Below, one piece after another: positions 26,726 through 34,307 of a DNA stretch of 64,000 nt. Source of the DNA: Bog-105 sp965277855 (lineage in GTDB: Bacteria > Acidobacteriota > Terriglobia > Bryobacterales > Bryobacteraceae). The stretch lies in NCBI GenBank assembly GCA_965277855.1, contig OZ255847.1, forward strand, positions 1,550,001 to 1,614,000, read 5' to 3'. A program made the translations under genes and the position numbers. The notes under the pieces are model-generated. The model saw nothing but the letters and a program-made list of their open reading frames with translations, searched no databases and was not told the DNA's origin. Every line of letters begins with the position of its first letter. The first letter of the stretch is position 1.

Positions 26726-29275
26726 ATGCACAATCTTTTCGGTGACATTCGTTACTCATTACGCCAGTTTCGGCTTTCGCCCGTTTTCACGGTGACGGCG
26801 ATTTTGACTCTGGCGCTCGGCATCGGCGGCACTACGGCTATCTTCTCGCTCATACACGCGGTAATGCTGCGCTCTCTGCCGGTAGCCGATCCGGCGGGTC
26901 TCTACCGCATTGGAGAGGGCAATGATTGCTGCGTGGAAGGCGGTCCGCAAGATAAGTGGGGGATGTATTCGTATCCGTTCTATCGGCGGCTCAAACAAGA
27001 GACGCCCGAATTCAGCGAACTCGCCGCTTTCCAAGCCGGTGATTGGCAGTACAGCGTCCGCCGGGCGCAAATCGATCACGTAGCCAAATCGCTGCATGGC
27101 GAATGGGTAAGCGGCAACTACTTCTCGACTCTTGGCGTCCGTTCGTTTGCCGGCCGTCTCTTCAAAGCTTCCGATGATCGAGCATCCGCCGCGCCTGTCG
27201 CCGTTCTGAGTTCGCGTGTTTGGCATCAATTGTACGGGAGCGATCCGGCGATTGTCGGGTCGACGTTGATTGTGCAAGACCGCCCGTTCACCATTGTTGG
27301 GATCGCGCCGCCCGGGTTTTTTGGCGAGACGCTACGTAGCGACCCGCCCGATCTCTGGCTCCCTCTGGAACAGGAACCGCTAGTCGCCGGACAAAATTCG
27401 CTGCTACGCCAGCCGATCTCCGCCTGGTTGCGCGTCATCGGACGCCTGCAGCCCGGCGCAACGGTCAACGGCTTGTCCGCGCGTCTGACCGGCATACTAC
27501 GTGGATGGTTGCTCAACGACAGCGGCTACCCGGCGGCGTGGCTGCCCGAGATTAAGCGGCTGCTGCCGAAACAGAACATCACGGTAATCCCGGCGGGGGC
27601 GGGCGTGGCCGCCATGAAAGAGGACTATGGGCGCAGCCTGCAGATTCTGCTTACGGTGTGCGGTCTGGTCCTGCTGATCGCCTGCGCCAACAGCGCCAAT
27701 CTGCTGCTCGCGCGCTCAATGGCGCGGCGTGGCGAAACCTCGGTCCGTCTCGCGATCGGGGCTTCGCAAACGCGCATCATCAGCCAGTCACTCACCGAAA
27801 GCGTGCTGCTGGCGATCGCCGGCGGCATAGCAGGCCTGTTTGTCGCCTACGCCGCCAGCCGCTTGATTCTGACTCTGGCGTTCCACGGCGTCAATTATCT
27901 GCCCATCAGCAGCCGCCCGTCACTGCCCGTTCTCAGCTTCGCGTTTGCACTGTCGCTCCTCACGGGCGTTATTTTCGGGTCTGCTCCCGCCTGGTTTGCT
28001 ACCCGCACCAATCCGGTCGAAGCGCTACGCGGCGCCAATCGCAGCACCAAAGACAGTTCTTCGTTCTCGCGCAATGCGCTGCTCATTTTGCAAGCCACGC
28101 TATCGGTTGTGCTCATCGCGGGGGCCAGCATGCTCACTCGCAGCCTGAACAATCTGGAAAACGAAAAGCTCGGCTTTGAGACTAAGGACCGGGTCACCGT
28201 CAACCTGAATTCCCCACCACCTACCTACACGCAAGACCATCTCGATGCGCTGTATCGCGATCTCGAAGAACGGCTGCGGCATGTACCCGGCGTCGAGCGC
28301 GCCAGTCTCGCGCTTTACACCCCTTTCTCGGACAATTGGGGCGAAATCATTTTTGTCGAGGGTCACCCCACGCCCAAGATGAGCGAAGAATCGGTTGCTT
28401 CCTGGGATCGCGTCAGCCTCGACTATTTCGATACTCTCGGCCAGCCCTTACTTCGGGGCCGCGCCTTCAACGCTTCTGACAAAGGCGCGAGTGCACCGGT
28501 CGCCATTGTCAATCAGGCGTTTGTGAAACGTTTTCTGCCGAAGGAAGATCCGCTCAGCAGACGCTTCGGCATCGATGTGCCCGAAAACGCTACCACGTTT
28601 CGGATCGTCGGCGTGATTAGGGACGCAAAGTATCACGACCCGAAAAGACCCGCACGACCCATGTTTTTCGTGCCCCTCGCCCAGCATCACGATTACGCCA
28701 ATGACATGATCCAGAAGGGTGAGTTGCGTTCGCATTTCATCGAAAACGCCCTGCTCCAAACGCGAGCCGATCCCGGCACGCTCGAACCCCTTCTCAAGAA
28801 AGTTTTCAGTGACGCCGACCCTAACCTCACCATAACCGGCGTTCGGACCATGCAGCAGCAAGTGGATTTCGACTTCGATCAGCAGCGCGCCGTGGCCGGG
28901 CTGGCGGGGTTGTTCGGTCTGGTAGCGTTGATTCTGGCCGCGATCGGCTTGTATGGCGTAACGGCTTATTCGGTAGCGCAACGTACGAGTGAAATCGGCG
29001 TGCGGATGGCGCTCGGCGCAACCCGCGGGAACGTGATTCAGCTGATCCTGCAAGGCGCGTTCCGCAAGGTGGCGTTCGGACTGCTGCTAGGTATTCCGCT
29101 TTCGATCGGCGCGGGACGGCTGATCGCAGCGCAGCTTTACGGGGTTGCGAGCTGGGACCCGATTGCTTTGTTGATCGCGGTGGCATCGCTCGCGGTGTGT
29201 GCGTTCCTGGCGGCGATCATACCGGCCAACCGGGCGGCCTCACTTAATCCTATGCGAGCGTTGCGAACGGAGTAA
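26726..29275 (+). CDS. ADOP-type MacB/FtsX ABC transporter permease
   Basis: An 849-residue membrane protein with the acidobacterial duplicated layout. An N-terminal DIRYSLRQFRLSPVFTVTA segment and first transmembrane helix are followed by a large periplasmic MacB_PCD domain, FtsX core helices (about residues 300-420), a second periplasmic domain and a second FtsX core ending LNPMRALRTE. Typical markers are TSVRLAIGASQTRIISQS and EIGVRMALGATRGNVIQL. No ATPase gene is adjacent, as is usual for these 'orphan' permeases. It starts 47 bp after ggt. It probably works as a mechanotransmitting or export permease with an unlinked ATPase. Confidence 0.93.
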   Translation: MHNLFGDIRYSLRQFRLSPVFTVTAILTLALGIGGTTAIFSLIHAVMLRSLPVADPAGLYRIGEGNDCCVEGGPQDKWGMYSYPFYRRLKQETPEFSELAAFQAGDWQYSVRRAQIDHVAKSLHGEWVSGNYFSTLGVRSFAGRLFKASDDRASAAPVAVLSSRVWHQLYGSDPAIVGSTLIVQDRPFTIVGIAPPGFFGETLRSDPPDLWLPLEQEPLVAGQNSLLRQPISAWLRVIGRLQPGATVNGLSARLTGILRGWLLNDSGYPAAWLPEIKRLLPKQNITVIPAGAGVAAMKEDYGRSLQILLTVCGLVLLIACANSANLLLARSMARRGETSVRLAIGASQTRIISQSLTESVLLAIAGGIAGLFVAYAASRLILTLAFHGVNYLPISSRPSLPVLSFAFALSLLTGVIFGSAPAWFATRTNPVEALRGANRSTKDSSSFSRNALLILQATLSVVLIAGASMLTRSLNNLENEKLGFETKDRVTVNLNSPPPTYTQDHLDALYRDLEERLRHVPGVERASLALYTPFSDNWGEIIFVEGHPTPKMSEESVASWDRVSLDYFDTLGQPLLRGRAFNASDKGASAPVAIVNQAFVKRFLPKEDPLSRRFGIDVPENATTFRIVGVIRDAKYHDPKRPARPMFFVPLAQHHDYANDMIQKGELRSHFIENALLQTRADPGTLEPLLKKVFSDADPNLTITGVRTMQQQVDFDFDQQRAVAGLAGLFGLVALILAAIGLYGVTAYSVAQRTSEIGVRMALGATRGNVIQLILQGAFRKVAFGLLLGIPLSIGAGRLIAAQLYGVASWDPIALLIAVASLAVCAFLAAIIPANRAASLNPMRALRTE

Positions 29276-29301
29276 CAGCGGCCGACCGAGGAATTCGTAT
29301 C

Positions 29302-29937
29302 GTGCATTGCAAGCTGGGCGCTACATTGTTCCTGGTGAGCTCTCTGTTGTTGTGCGCCGGCAATGACTGGTTGATTGTGCCTGGGAAACGCGTCGGGCCG
29401 ATTACTCGTTCGACCACAAGGGCCGATCTCGTCCGTCTGTTCGGAGCGGCGAACGTCATCGATGGCGATGTCACAATTCGGCGATGAGGATTCGCGCCAG
29501 GGCGCAATCCTTTATCCGCGTAATCCAGCCGACTCGTTCAGCATTCTATGGACGGACAGTAAGCCAAGCAAGTAAGTTGACGTAATCGTTTCTGCAATCC
29601 GCAACTATCCGAGTCCGCGGGTTCAAACACTTGCCACTGGCACACCCGGGAACACATCAGTCTCGGAACGCCTCTGAAGACGCTTGAAAACCAAAACGGG
29701 CGGCCTTTCACCTTTTGGGTTTCGCCTGAGTACGAAGGTACCGTCATGGGTTGGAACGGTGGCGCATTAAGTTTCTTGGATCGTCCGTGCGGTAGGCTTG
29801 CATTGCGCGTGAATCTTTTTCCGGCCAAACCCAAAGCGATGCCGTCGTCTCGGGCGACAAGATATTGTCCTTCGCTAAACTGGAAAGTCAATTTCCAATG
29901 CTGCTACACGTTTGCTGCGTTGAACTGTCGCGCCTAA
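29302..29937 (+). pseudogene. Decayed gene for a small secreted protein
   Basis: An intact N-terminus (MHCKLGATLFLVSSLLLCAG signal, then DWLIVPGKRVGPITRSTTRA) stops at 29487. The family-like sequence continues in other frames: GDEDSRQGAILYPRNPADSF from about 29477, then HISLGTPLKTLENQNGRPFTFW, then MGWNGGALSF to 29937. At least three frame changes and an in-frame stop are needed, too many for one sequencing error. The signal followed by a 'G-x-PL..LE..NGRPF' motif recalls small exported acidobacterial proteins of unknown function. The 3' end overlaps the opposite-strand gene at 29888 by 50 bp. Confidence 0.5.
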
Positions 29938-30505
29938 ACCCGGAGGGTAGTTGAATTTTTGACTCGTCGACAGCTGACGTGAGGTCAATTGATTTTAGTT
30001 CCTTGAGTGAGTCGACCATCACTCCGTTAGGGTTCTGGGTGTGTGACTCTGCCTTAACCAGGATGTCATCTGCAACGTCAAACCACATCTCTCCCTTGCC
30101 ATTCGAGACATGTGCTGGCCAACCTGTAACCGTAAGTCCGGCCATCGTCGTGACGCCGAGGGTCGGCCAGTTCTTATGAAGCTGGAAATGCTCTCGAGGA
30201 GTATGAGGCAGACTCGACCCAATCGCGAGTTTCCGATTGTAGTCCAAGTCGATGATATCGCCGCAGGCCAGCCAAATTCTTCCCGATACGGTAGTTCCAC
30301 CCACTTGCCGAAAACGCGCTGTAGATCCGTCGCTTGTGCGATATTCAACGAATTCTTTACGGGTTTGGTTGACGACGCCGTTTGAATCGCGCACAGTAGC
30401 TGTTTCTTCGTAGTGCGCAGTATAAGGAACCCAAGGCTCAGCTGCGCCGAGAAGCGCAGGAGCCACAACCAGGGAAAAAAGACAAGTGATCCGCTTCATC
30501 TTCAT
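29888..30505 (-). CDS. Secreted protein of unknown function, partner of the Cys-rich peptide
   Basis: A 205-residue protein with a Sec signal (MKMKRITCLFSLVVAPALLG). The mature part contains WVPYTAHYEETATVRDSNG, FVEYRTSDGSTARFRQVGG and AVDESKIQLPSGFRRDSST; the beta-rich pattern recalls secreted lipoprotein-like proteins common in Acidobacteriota. It starts 3 bp after the stop of the Cys-rich 76-residue gene upstream, so the two are an operon. I do not recognise a family. Its 3' end overlaps the decayed gene on the opposite strand by 50 bp. Confidence 0.75.
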   Translation of the reverse strand: MKMKRITCLFSLVVAPALLGAAEPWVPYTAHYEETATVRDSNGVVNQTRKEFVEYRTSDGSTARFRQVGGTTVSGRIWLACGDIIDLDYNRKLAIGSSLPHTPREHFQLHKNWPTLGVTTMAGLTVTGWPAHVSNGKGEMWFDVADDILVKAESHTQNPNGVMVDSLKELKSIDLTSAVDESKIQLPSGFRRDSSTQQTCSSIGN

Positions 30506-30508
30506 ACC

Positions 30509-30739
30509 TCACGCCCTTTCACACCCACAGATTGTGCAGATATACAGTCCGTCCTCGCACTCGTTGTACAACGTATATGCCGCTTGATATGACTTGCTTG
30601 GGCAGGAATTGTTCTGACAATCACCGTAGTCGATGATCCTGCATGGCTGAGCACCACCACAATTGTCCTGGCCACTGACCTTGCCGCTCTGGAAACCGGC
30701 AAGAATGAAAAGCGCAATCGACCCTGAGAGTATTCGCAT
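30509..30739 (-). CDS. Small Cys-rich secreted peptide
   Basis: A 76-residue precursor with a signal peptide (MRILSGSIALFILAGFQSG). The mature part of about 52 residues contains eight cysteines (DNCGGAQPC, DCQNNSC, YNECEDG, ICTICGCERA). Even-numbered cysteines in a secreted peptide suggest four disulfides. It is followed 3 bp later by the 205-residue secreted protein. The longer frame starting at 30777 adds no signal-like sequence; I prefer the shorter start. No family recognised. It could be a secreted effector, inhibitor or structural peptide; none of these is supported by sequence. Confidence 0.6.
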   Translation of the reverse strand: MRILSGSIALFILAGFQSGKVSGQDNCGGAQPCRIIDYGDCQNNSCPSKSYQAAYTLYNECEDGLYICTICGCERA

Positions 30740-30819
30740 TTACAACCTCCGAAAGCGAGTTTACACCTGAATGACAAACGCCCTAGAGTCTAAAGTTAGA
30801 TCGATTTGCAATTAGTTTC

Positions 30820-30985
30820 CTTTTTTAAGATTTCGATCTGGCCCGCATTCCGTCGGCCAATGGCGCAGACGTTCTATTCCGCCGAGCGCGACAAATCGCC
30901 CGACGCTTACGCCTCGCTCCGCTTTCAGGCCGCCAAGGATCTGGTCGGCGAAATGTTTCGAAGAAGCCTCCGCCTCGGGCGATGA
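30820..30985 (+). other. Intergenic stretch with a possible gene remnant
   Basis: This part of the gap between the Cys-rich peptide and the His-rich gene holds a 41-codon frame from ATG 30860 to TGA 30985 (MAQTFYSAERDKSPDAYASL...). The frame is open upstream to about 30828, and the composition looks coding. No ribosome-binding site and no family are apparent. It may be the tail of a lost gene. Confidence 0.25.
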
Positions 30986-31022
30986 CCATGATAGAAACTA
31001 AAGAAGCATGATCAGCTTACTT

Positions 31023-31123
31023 AAAAGCGCACAGGCCGCCGACGCGCCTTCGGGGCCCAGCCCCATACGAAACAGGAATTCAGCGGACTTGGCCGCGTCC
31101 GGAGAGTCCGCTGTGCGCGTGTT
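31023..31123. repeat. Structured dispersed repeat, copy A
   Basis: It shares three blocks with copy B at 62339: AAAAGCGCACAGGCCGC, then CCATACGAAA-x-AGGAA-x-TC, then TCCG-x-TGTGCGCGTGTT. The outer ends can pair (GCGCACA with TGTGCGC). Between the blocks is an internal 8-bp stem, AGCGGACT (31082-31089) with AGTCCGCT (31105-31112), whose sequence differs from copy B. It runs into the start of the His-rich gene. Confidence 0.65.
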
Positions 31124-31664
31124 CTTTAAATTTGCGGTCATTCTGCTGGCAGCTTCTGTTTCGATGTTTGCCCAGCACGGGGACGACCATCCAGGTGGCG
31201 GTGACCATCATGGTGGTAACAGTGGACACGTTGGCGGCGGTTACGTTCCCAGTCATGGTCCCGAACCTTATCACGGCGCACCACCCAATCACGACGATCA
31301 TCCGAACTTCCAGGACTCTCACGGCCACCCGGACGCCCCTCATGTCCACGACGATGGACACTGGGTCGGACACGACGAAGGACGCGACGATGCTCGTTTT
31401 CACTTCGATCACCCTTGGGAACATGGCCACTTCGAGGGTGGCTTTGGACGGTCACACGTATGGCATCTGGCCGGTGGCGGACCGAGCCGGTTCTGGTTCA
31501 ACAATTTCTACTGGAGCGTGGCTCCCTTCGATATCGGCTACGTGGGCGGCTGGAATTGGGGCGGCGATCAGATCGTGATTTATGACGACCCGGATCACCC
31601 GGGTTGGTATCTGGCCTACAATCCGCGCCTCGGCACGTATGTTCACGTCCAGTATCTCGGGTGA
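31113..31664 (+). CDS. His/Asp/Gly-rich secreted protein
   Basis: From a GTG at 31113 the protein has a good signal peptide (VRVFFKFAVILLAASVSMFA), about 183 residues in all. The longer frame from ATG 31008 adds 35 residues translated from a dispersed repeat and is less likely. The mature N-terminal half is very rich in His, Asp and Gly (QHGDDHPGGGDHHGG, HDDHPNFQDSHGHPDAPHVH), suggesting divalent-metal binding. The C-terminal half is aromatic and ordered (GGPSRFWFNNFYWSVAPF, YDDPDHPGWYLAYNPRLG). I recall similar exported proteins in acidobacteria, all uncharacterised. It is convergent with the esterase, 1 bp apart. Confidence 0.75.
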   Translation: MRVFFKFAVILLAASVSMFAQHGDDHPGGGDHHGGNSGHVGGGYVPSHGPEPYHGAPPNHDDHPNFQDSHGHPDAPHVHDDGHWVGHDEGRDDARFHFDHPWEHGHFEGGFGRSHVWHLAGGGPSRFWFNNFYWSVAPFDIGYVGGWNWGGDQIVIYDDPDHPGWYLAYNPRLGTYVHVQYLG

Positions 31665-31665
31665 G

Positions 31666-32932
31666 TTACCAGGAATCGCGATTTGCAATCGTGACGCGAT
31701 AGTAGGGTTTGTCTTTTTCGGACGGATCCATTTTGAAGTCCTCTGAGGTTTTGGCGGGATCGTAGCCGCGCCAGAGCCAGGTGAGCGATTCAGGTAGGTC
31801 AATCGCTGCCTGCGCGGAGTCATGCGTCGCGAAACCGAACCGAAAGTGATAATCGTACTCGCGCATCTTGAGCGAGTTGGCCAGTTGTATGTTCTGCAGA
31901 GGCCATGAGCCGTGGTTGTTTTCGAGATCGTCGGTGCCGTCGCTCATCCAGATGCGAATGTTCCGTTTGGGTTGCTTGCGAACCATGTAAGGAAAGAGAT
32001 TGCCGCCGTCGAGTTTTTCTTCCGGGTGCCACTGGATGGAGGTGTAGCTGCCGATGGTCGAATGAACACGCGCGAACTTATCGGGGTTGAACCAGGCGGA
32101 ATTCAAGGAACAGATACCGCCCGAAGATTCTCCGGCTATGCCACGGCTATAGCCATCGGGGCGCAGCTTGTATGATTTCTCTACTTCGGGCAGCACCTCT
32201 TCGAGAAGGAAGCGGTTGTAATGATCGCTGACCGTGTCGTATTCGATCGATCGCATGGGTTTGCCGTCGGGAGCAAAACCGGGTGCAATGAGCACATGCA
32301 CCATCGGGGGGAATAAGCTTCTGGGCAATCAGATTTTCGGTGACGGTGAAGAGGCGAAGCTTGGAGAGATCGCCCGCGATGAGTCCCTGGCCATCCTGCC
32401 AGATCATCAGCGGCGCGGGCACTTGCGGGTCCACGCCGGGCGAGGCATAGAACCAGTAATCGGCTTTCATGCCGTCGTAAATCTTGCTCGCAATCGTATG
32501 CTTCTCGCTTAGCTTGCCTTGGGGTACGCCGGGCTTCGGATACGAATCGGGGTTGTAGCCGGCCACGTCGGAGCGAGTGCCGAGTGGTTTGCCGTCCGCA
32601 TAGAACTGGTAGGCATGCGTAACGCCCACCCGCATTTTGACCAGGCGCATCCACAAGTTCGATCCGCCAACCTGAGCCATCGGCAAGGCGGGCTGCATGT
32701 CGATCGAGAGGGTTGCAGGGGAGGCGGACGGCGTAACGAACAAATAGTCCGCTCCCCAGACAGCGGTGCCGCCTTTGGCGGTCAAGATTTTTGTGATCTG
32801 CTCGGCCAGTCCGGGTGCAGACGGCCCCTGGCGTGCGGATTCGATCAGTTGAGCGAGCGGATGGGTCTGCGCGAATGCAAACGGAGAAGCCAGCGCACAC
32901 CCGAGGGTGAGGCTGAGAAGTCTGATTGGCAC
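31666..32932 (-). pseudogene. Enterochelin-esterase-like alpha/beta hydrolase, split by one frameshift
   Basis: The 5' part (from 32932) has a Sec signal (MPIRLLSLTLGCALASPFAFA), an N-terminal CBM48/Fes-like domain and the start of the esterase fold (ADYWFYASPGVDPQVPAPLM). It leaves frame at a G6 run at 32306-32311. The 3' part continues in another frame with MVHVLIAPGFAPDGKPMRSI, the nucleophile motif GIAGESSGG and WMSDGTDD, ending at 31666. Removing one base from the run gives one protein of about 420 residues with no other defect. A homopolymer sequencing error and a real frameshift are both possible. The family hydrolyses esters such as siderophore or feruloyl esters; substrate unknown. 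Confidence 0.85.
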
Positions 32933-32939
32933 GAGCGAA

Positions 32940-34307
32940 TTATGTCAGGTCGCTAAGATAGCCAAGACGATTCTGGCTGTCGCCGAAATGATCGGTCGGA
33001 ACGCCGGAGGCATCGAGAATGCTCAGGTAGAGATTCGATACCGGCTCGTTTTGCGAGTAGCGTATGTGGCGGCCGGTCTTGAAATTCCGGGAGCCCCCGG
33101 CAAGGAGCACGGGCAGGTCGTCGTGGTTGTGTCTGTTGCCGTCGCTGATGCCGCTGCCGTACGTCACCATGGTGCTGTCGAGCAGGGAACCGGTACCATC
33201 CTGGGTCTTCTTGAGCTTATTCAGGAAGTAACCGAACTGGTCCATGTGGTGCTGGTTGATGGCGGCGACTTTGTCCATCAGGGCGGGATCGTTGCGGTGG
33301 TGGGACAGCCCGTGGTGGCCTTCGGGCACCCCGATTTCGCGGTAGGAACGATTGCTGCCTTCACGCGCCAGCATGAAAGTGGAAATGCGAGTGGTATCGG
33401 TCTGCAGCGCGATGGCCAGCAGGTCAAACATGAGACGAGCGTGATCTTTGAAGTCGATGGGAATGCCATCGGGCTTGTCGAGAGTTGGAACGGCAACGGT
33501 GTTGGTAGCGATCTGCTGCTCCATCATTTCCACCTGACGTTCGACTTCGCGGACGGCGGTCAGATATTCGTCCAGTTTGCGTTTGTCGGTCTTGCCCAAG
33601 CCGCCTTGCAAGCGCCGGGTGTCGTCGGCCACCAGATCGAGGATGCTCTGCTGGTAGCGAGCGGAGCGGGCGCGCGCAGTGGGATCGCCGGCATTGTCGT
33701 CGTTGCCGAACAGGCGTTCAAAGACGGCACGGGGATTTACTTCGGGCGGATTGGGTGCGGTCGGACTGCGCCAGGAGATGCTGTTGACATAAGCGCAGCT
33801 GTAACCCGAATCGCAATTGCCGGCCAAATGGCCATCTTCGCAGCCGAGTTCGAGCGAGGCAAGACGGGTGGCGGAGCCGATTTTCTGCGCGGCGAGCTGG
33901 TCTACGGATATGCCGACCGAGATGTCGGATCCGGCGGTTTTCTTGGGATGCACGCCGGTTAAGAAGCTGGCGGATGCGCGGGCGTGATCGCCGGGGCCGT
34001 CACCGAGCGCCTCGCCGCCGTGATCCATCAGGCCGCTCAGCACGAGAACATCATCCTGCACAGGTGCGAGCGAACCGAGAATTTTGGGCAGCGCAAAGGC
34101 GCGCCCTTCGGCGGCCGGCGTCCAGTTGCGCATGTCGATGCCATTCGGGACATAGACGAACACCATGCGCGAGGGCGACAGTTTTCGAGTTACCTCAGCG
34201 GCCGCTGTCAAAGCCGGAATCATCGAGTCGAGAACGGGCAGCGCCATGGCCGCGCCCACTCCGCGCAACATGGTGCGCCGGGAAACATGCTTACGAGTTA
34301 AGATCAA
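32940..34307 (-). CDS. DUF1552 family Tat-exported protein
   Basis: A 455-residue protein with a twin-arginine leader (SRRTMLRGVGAAMALPVL), typical of DUF1552 proteins of planctomycetes, acidobacteria and Verrucomicrobia. The body shows MVFVYVPNGIDMRNWTP, FLTGVHPKKTAGSDI, SVDQLAAQKIG and a C-terminal LPVLLAGGSRNFKTGRHI, which resembles the alkaline-phosphatase-like DUF1501 group. It starts 4 bp inside the end of the DUF1592 gene (34304-34307), the usual pairing. The frameshifted esterase lies just downstream. Molecular function is not established. Confidence 0.92.
   Translation of the reverse strand: MILTRKHVSRRTMLRGVGAAMALPVLDSMIPALTAAAEVTRKLSPSRMVFVYVPNGIDMRNWTPAAEGRAFALPKILGSLAPVQDDVLVLSGLMDHGGEALGDGPGDHARASASFLTGVHPKKTAGSDISVGISVDQLAAQKIGSATRLASLELGCEDGHLAGNCDSGYSCAYVNSISWRSPTAPNPPEVNPRAVFERLFGNDDNAGDPTARARSARYQQSILDLVADDTRRLQGGLGKTDKRKLDEYLTAVREVERQVEMMEQQIATNTVAVPTLDKPDGIPIDFKDHARLMFDLLAIALQTDTTRISTFMLAREGSNRSYREIGVPEGHHGLSHHRNDPALMDKVAAINQHHMDQFGYFLNKLKKTQDGTGSLLDSTMVTYGSGISDGNRHNHDDLPVLLAGGSRNFKTGRHIRYSQNEPVSNLYLSILDASGVPTDHFGDSQNRLGYLSDLT

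Noticed and set aside
32907..33962. 351-residue plus-strand ORF opposite the DUF1552 gene
   Set aside because: Shadow of the conserved DUF1552 frame; its Val/Gly-rich composition is typical of antisense GC-rich coding DNA.
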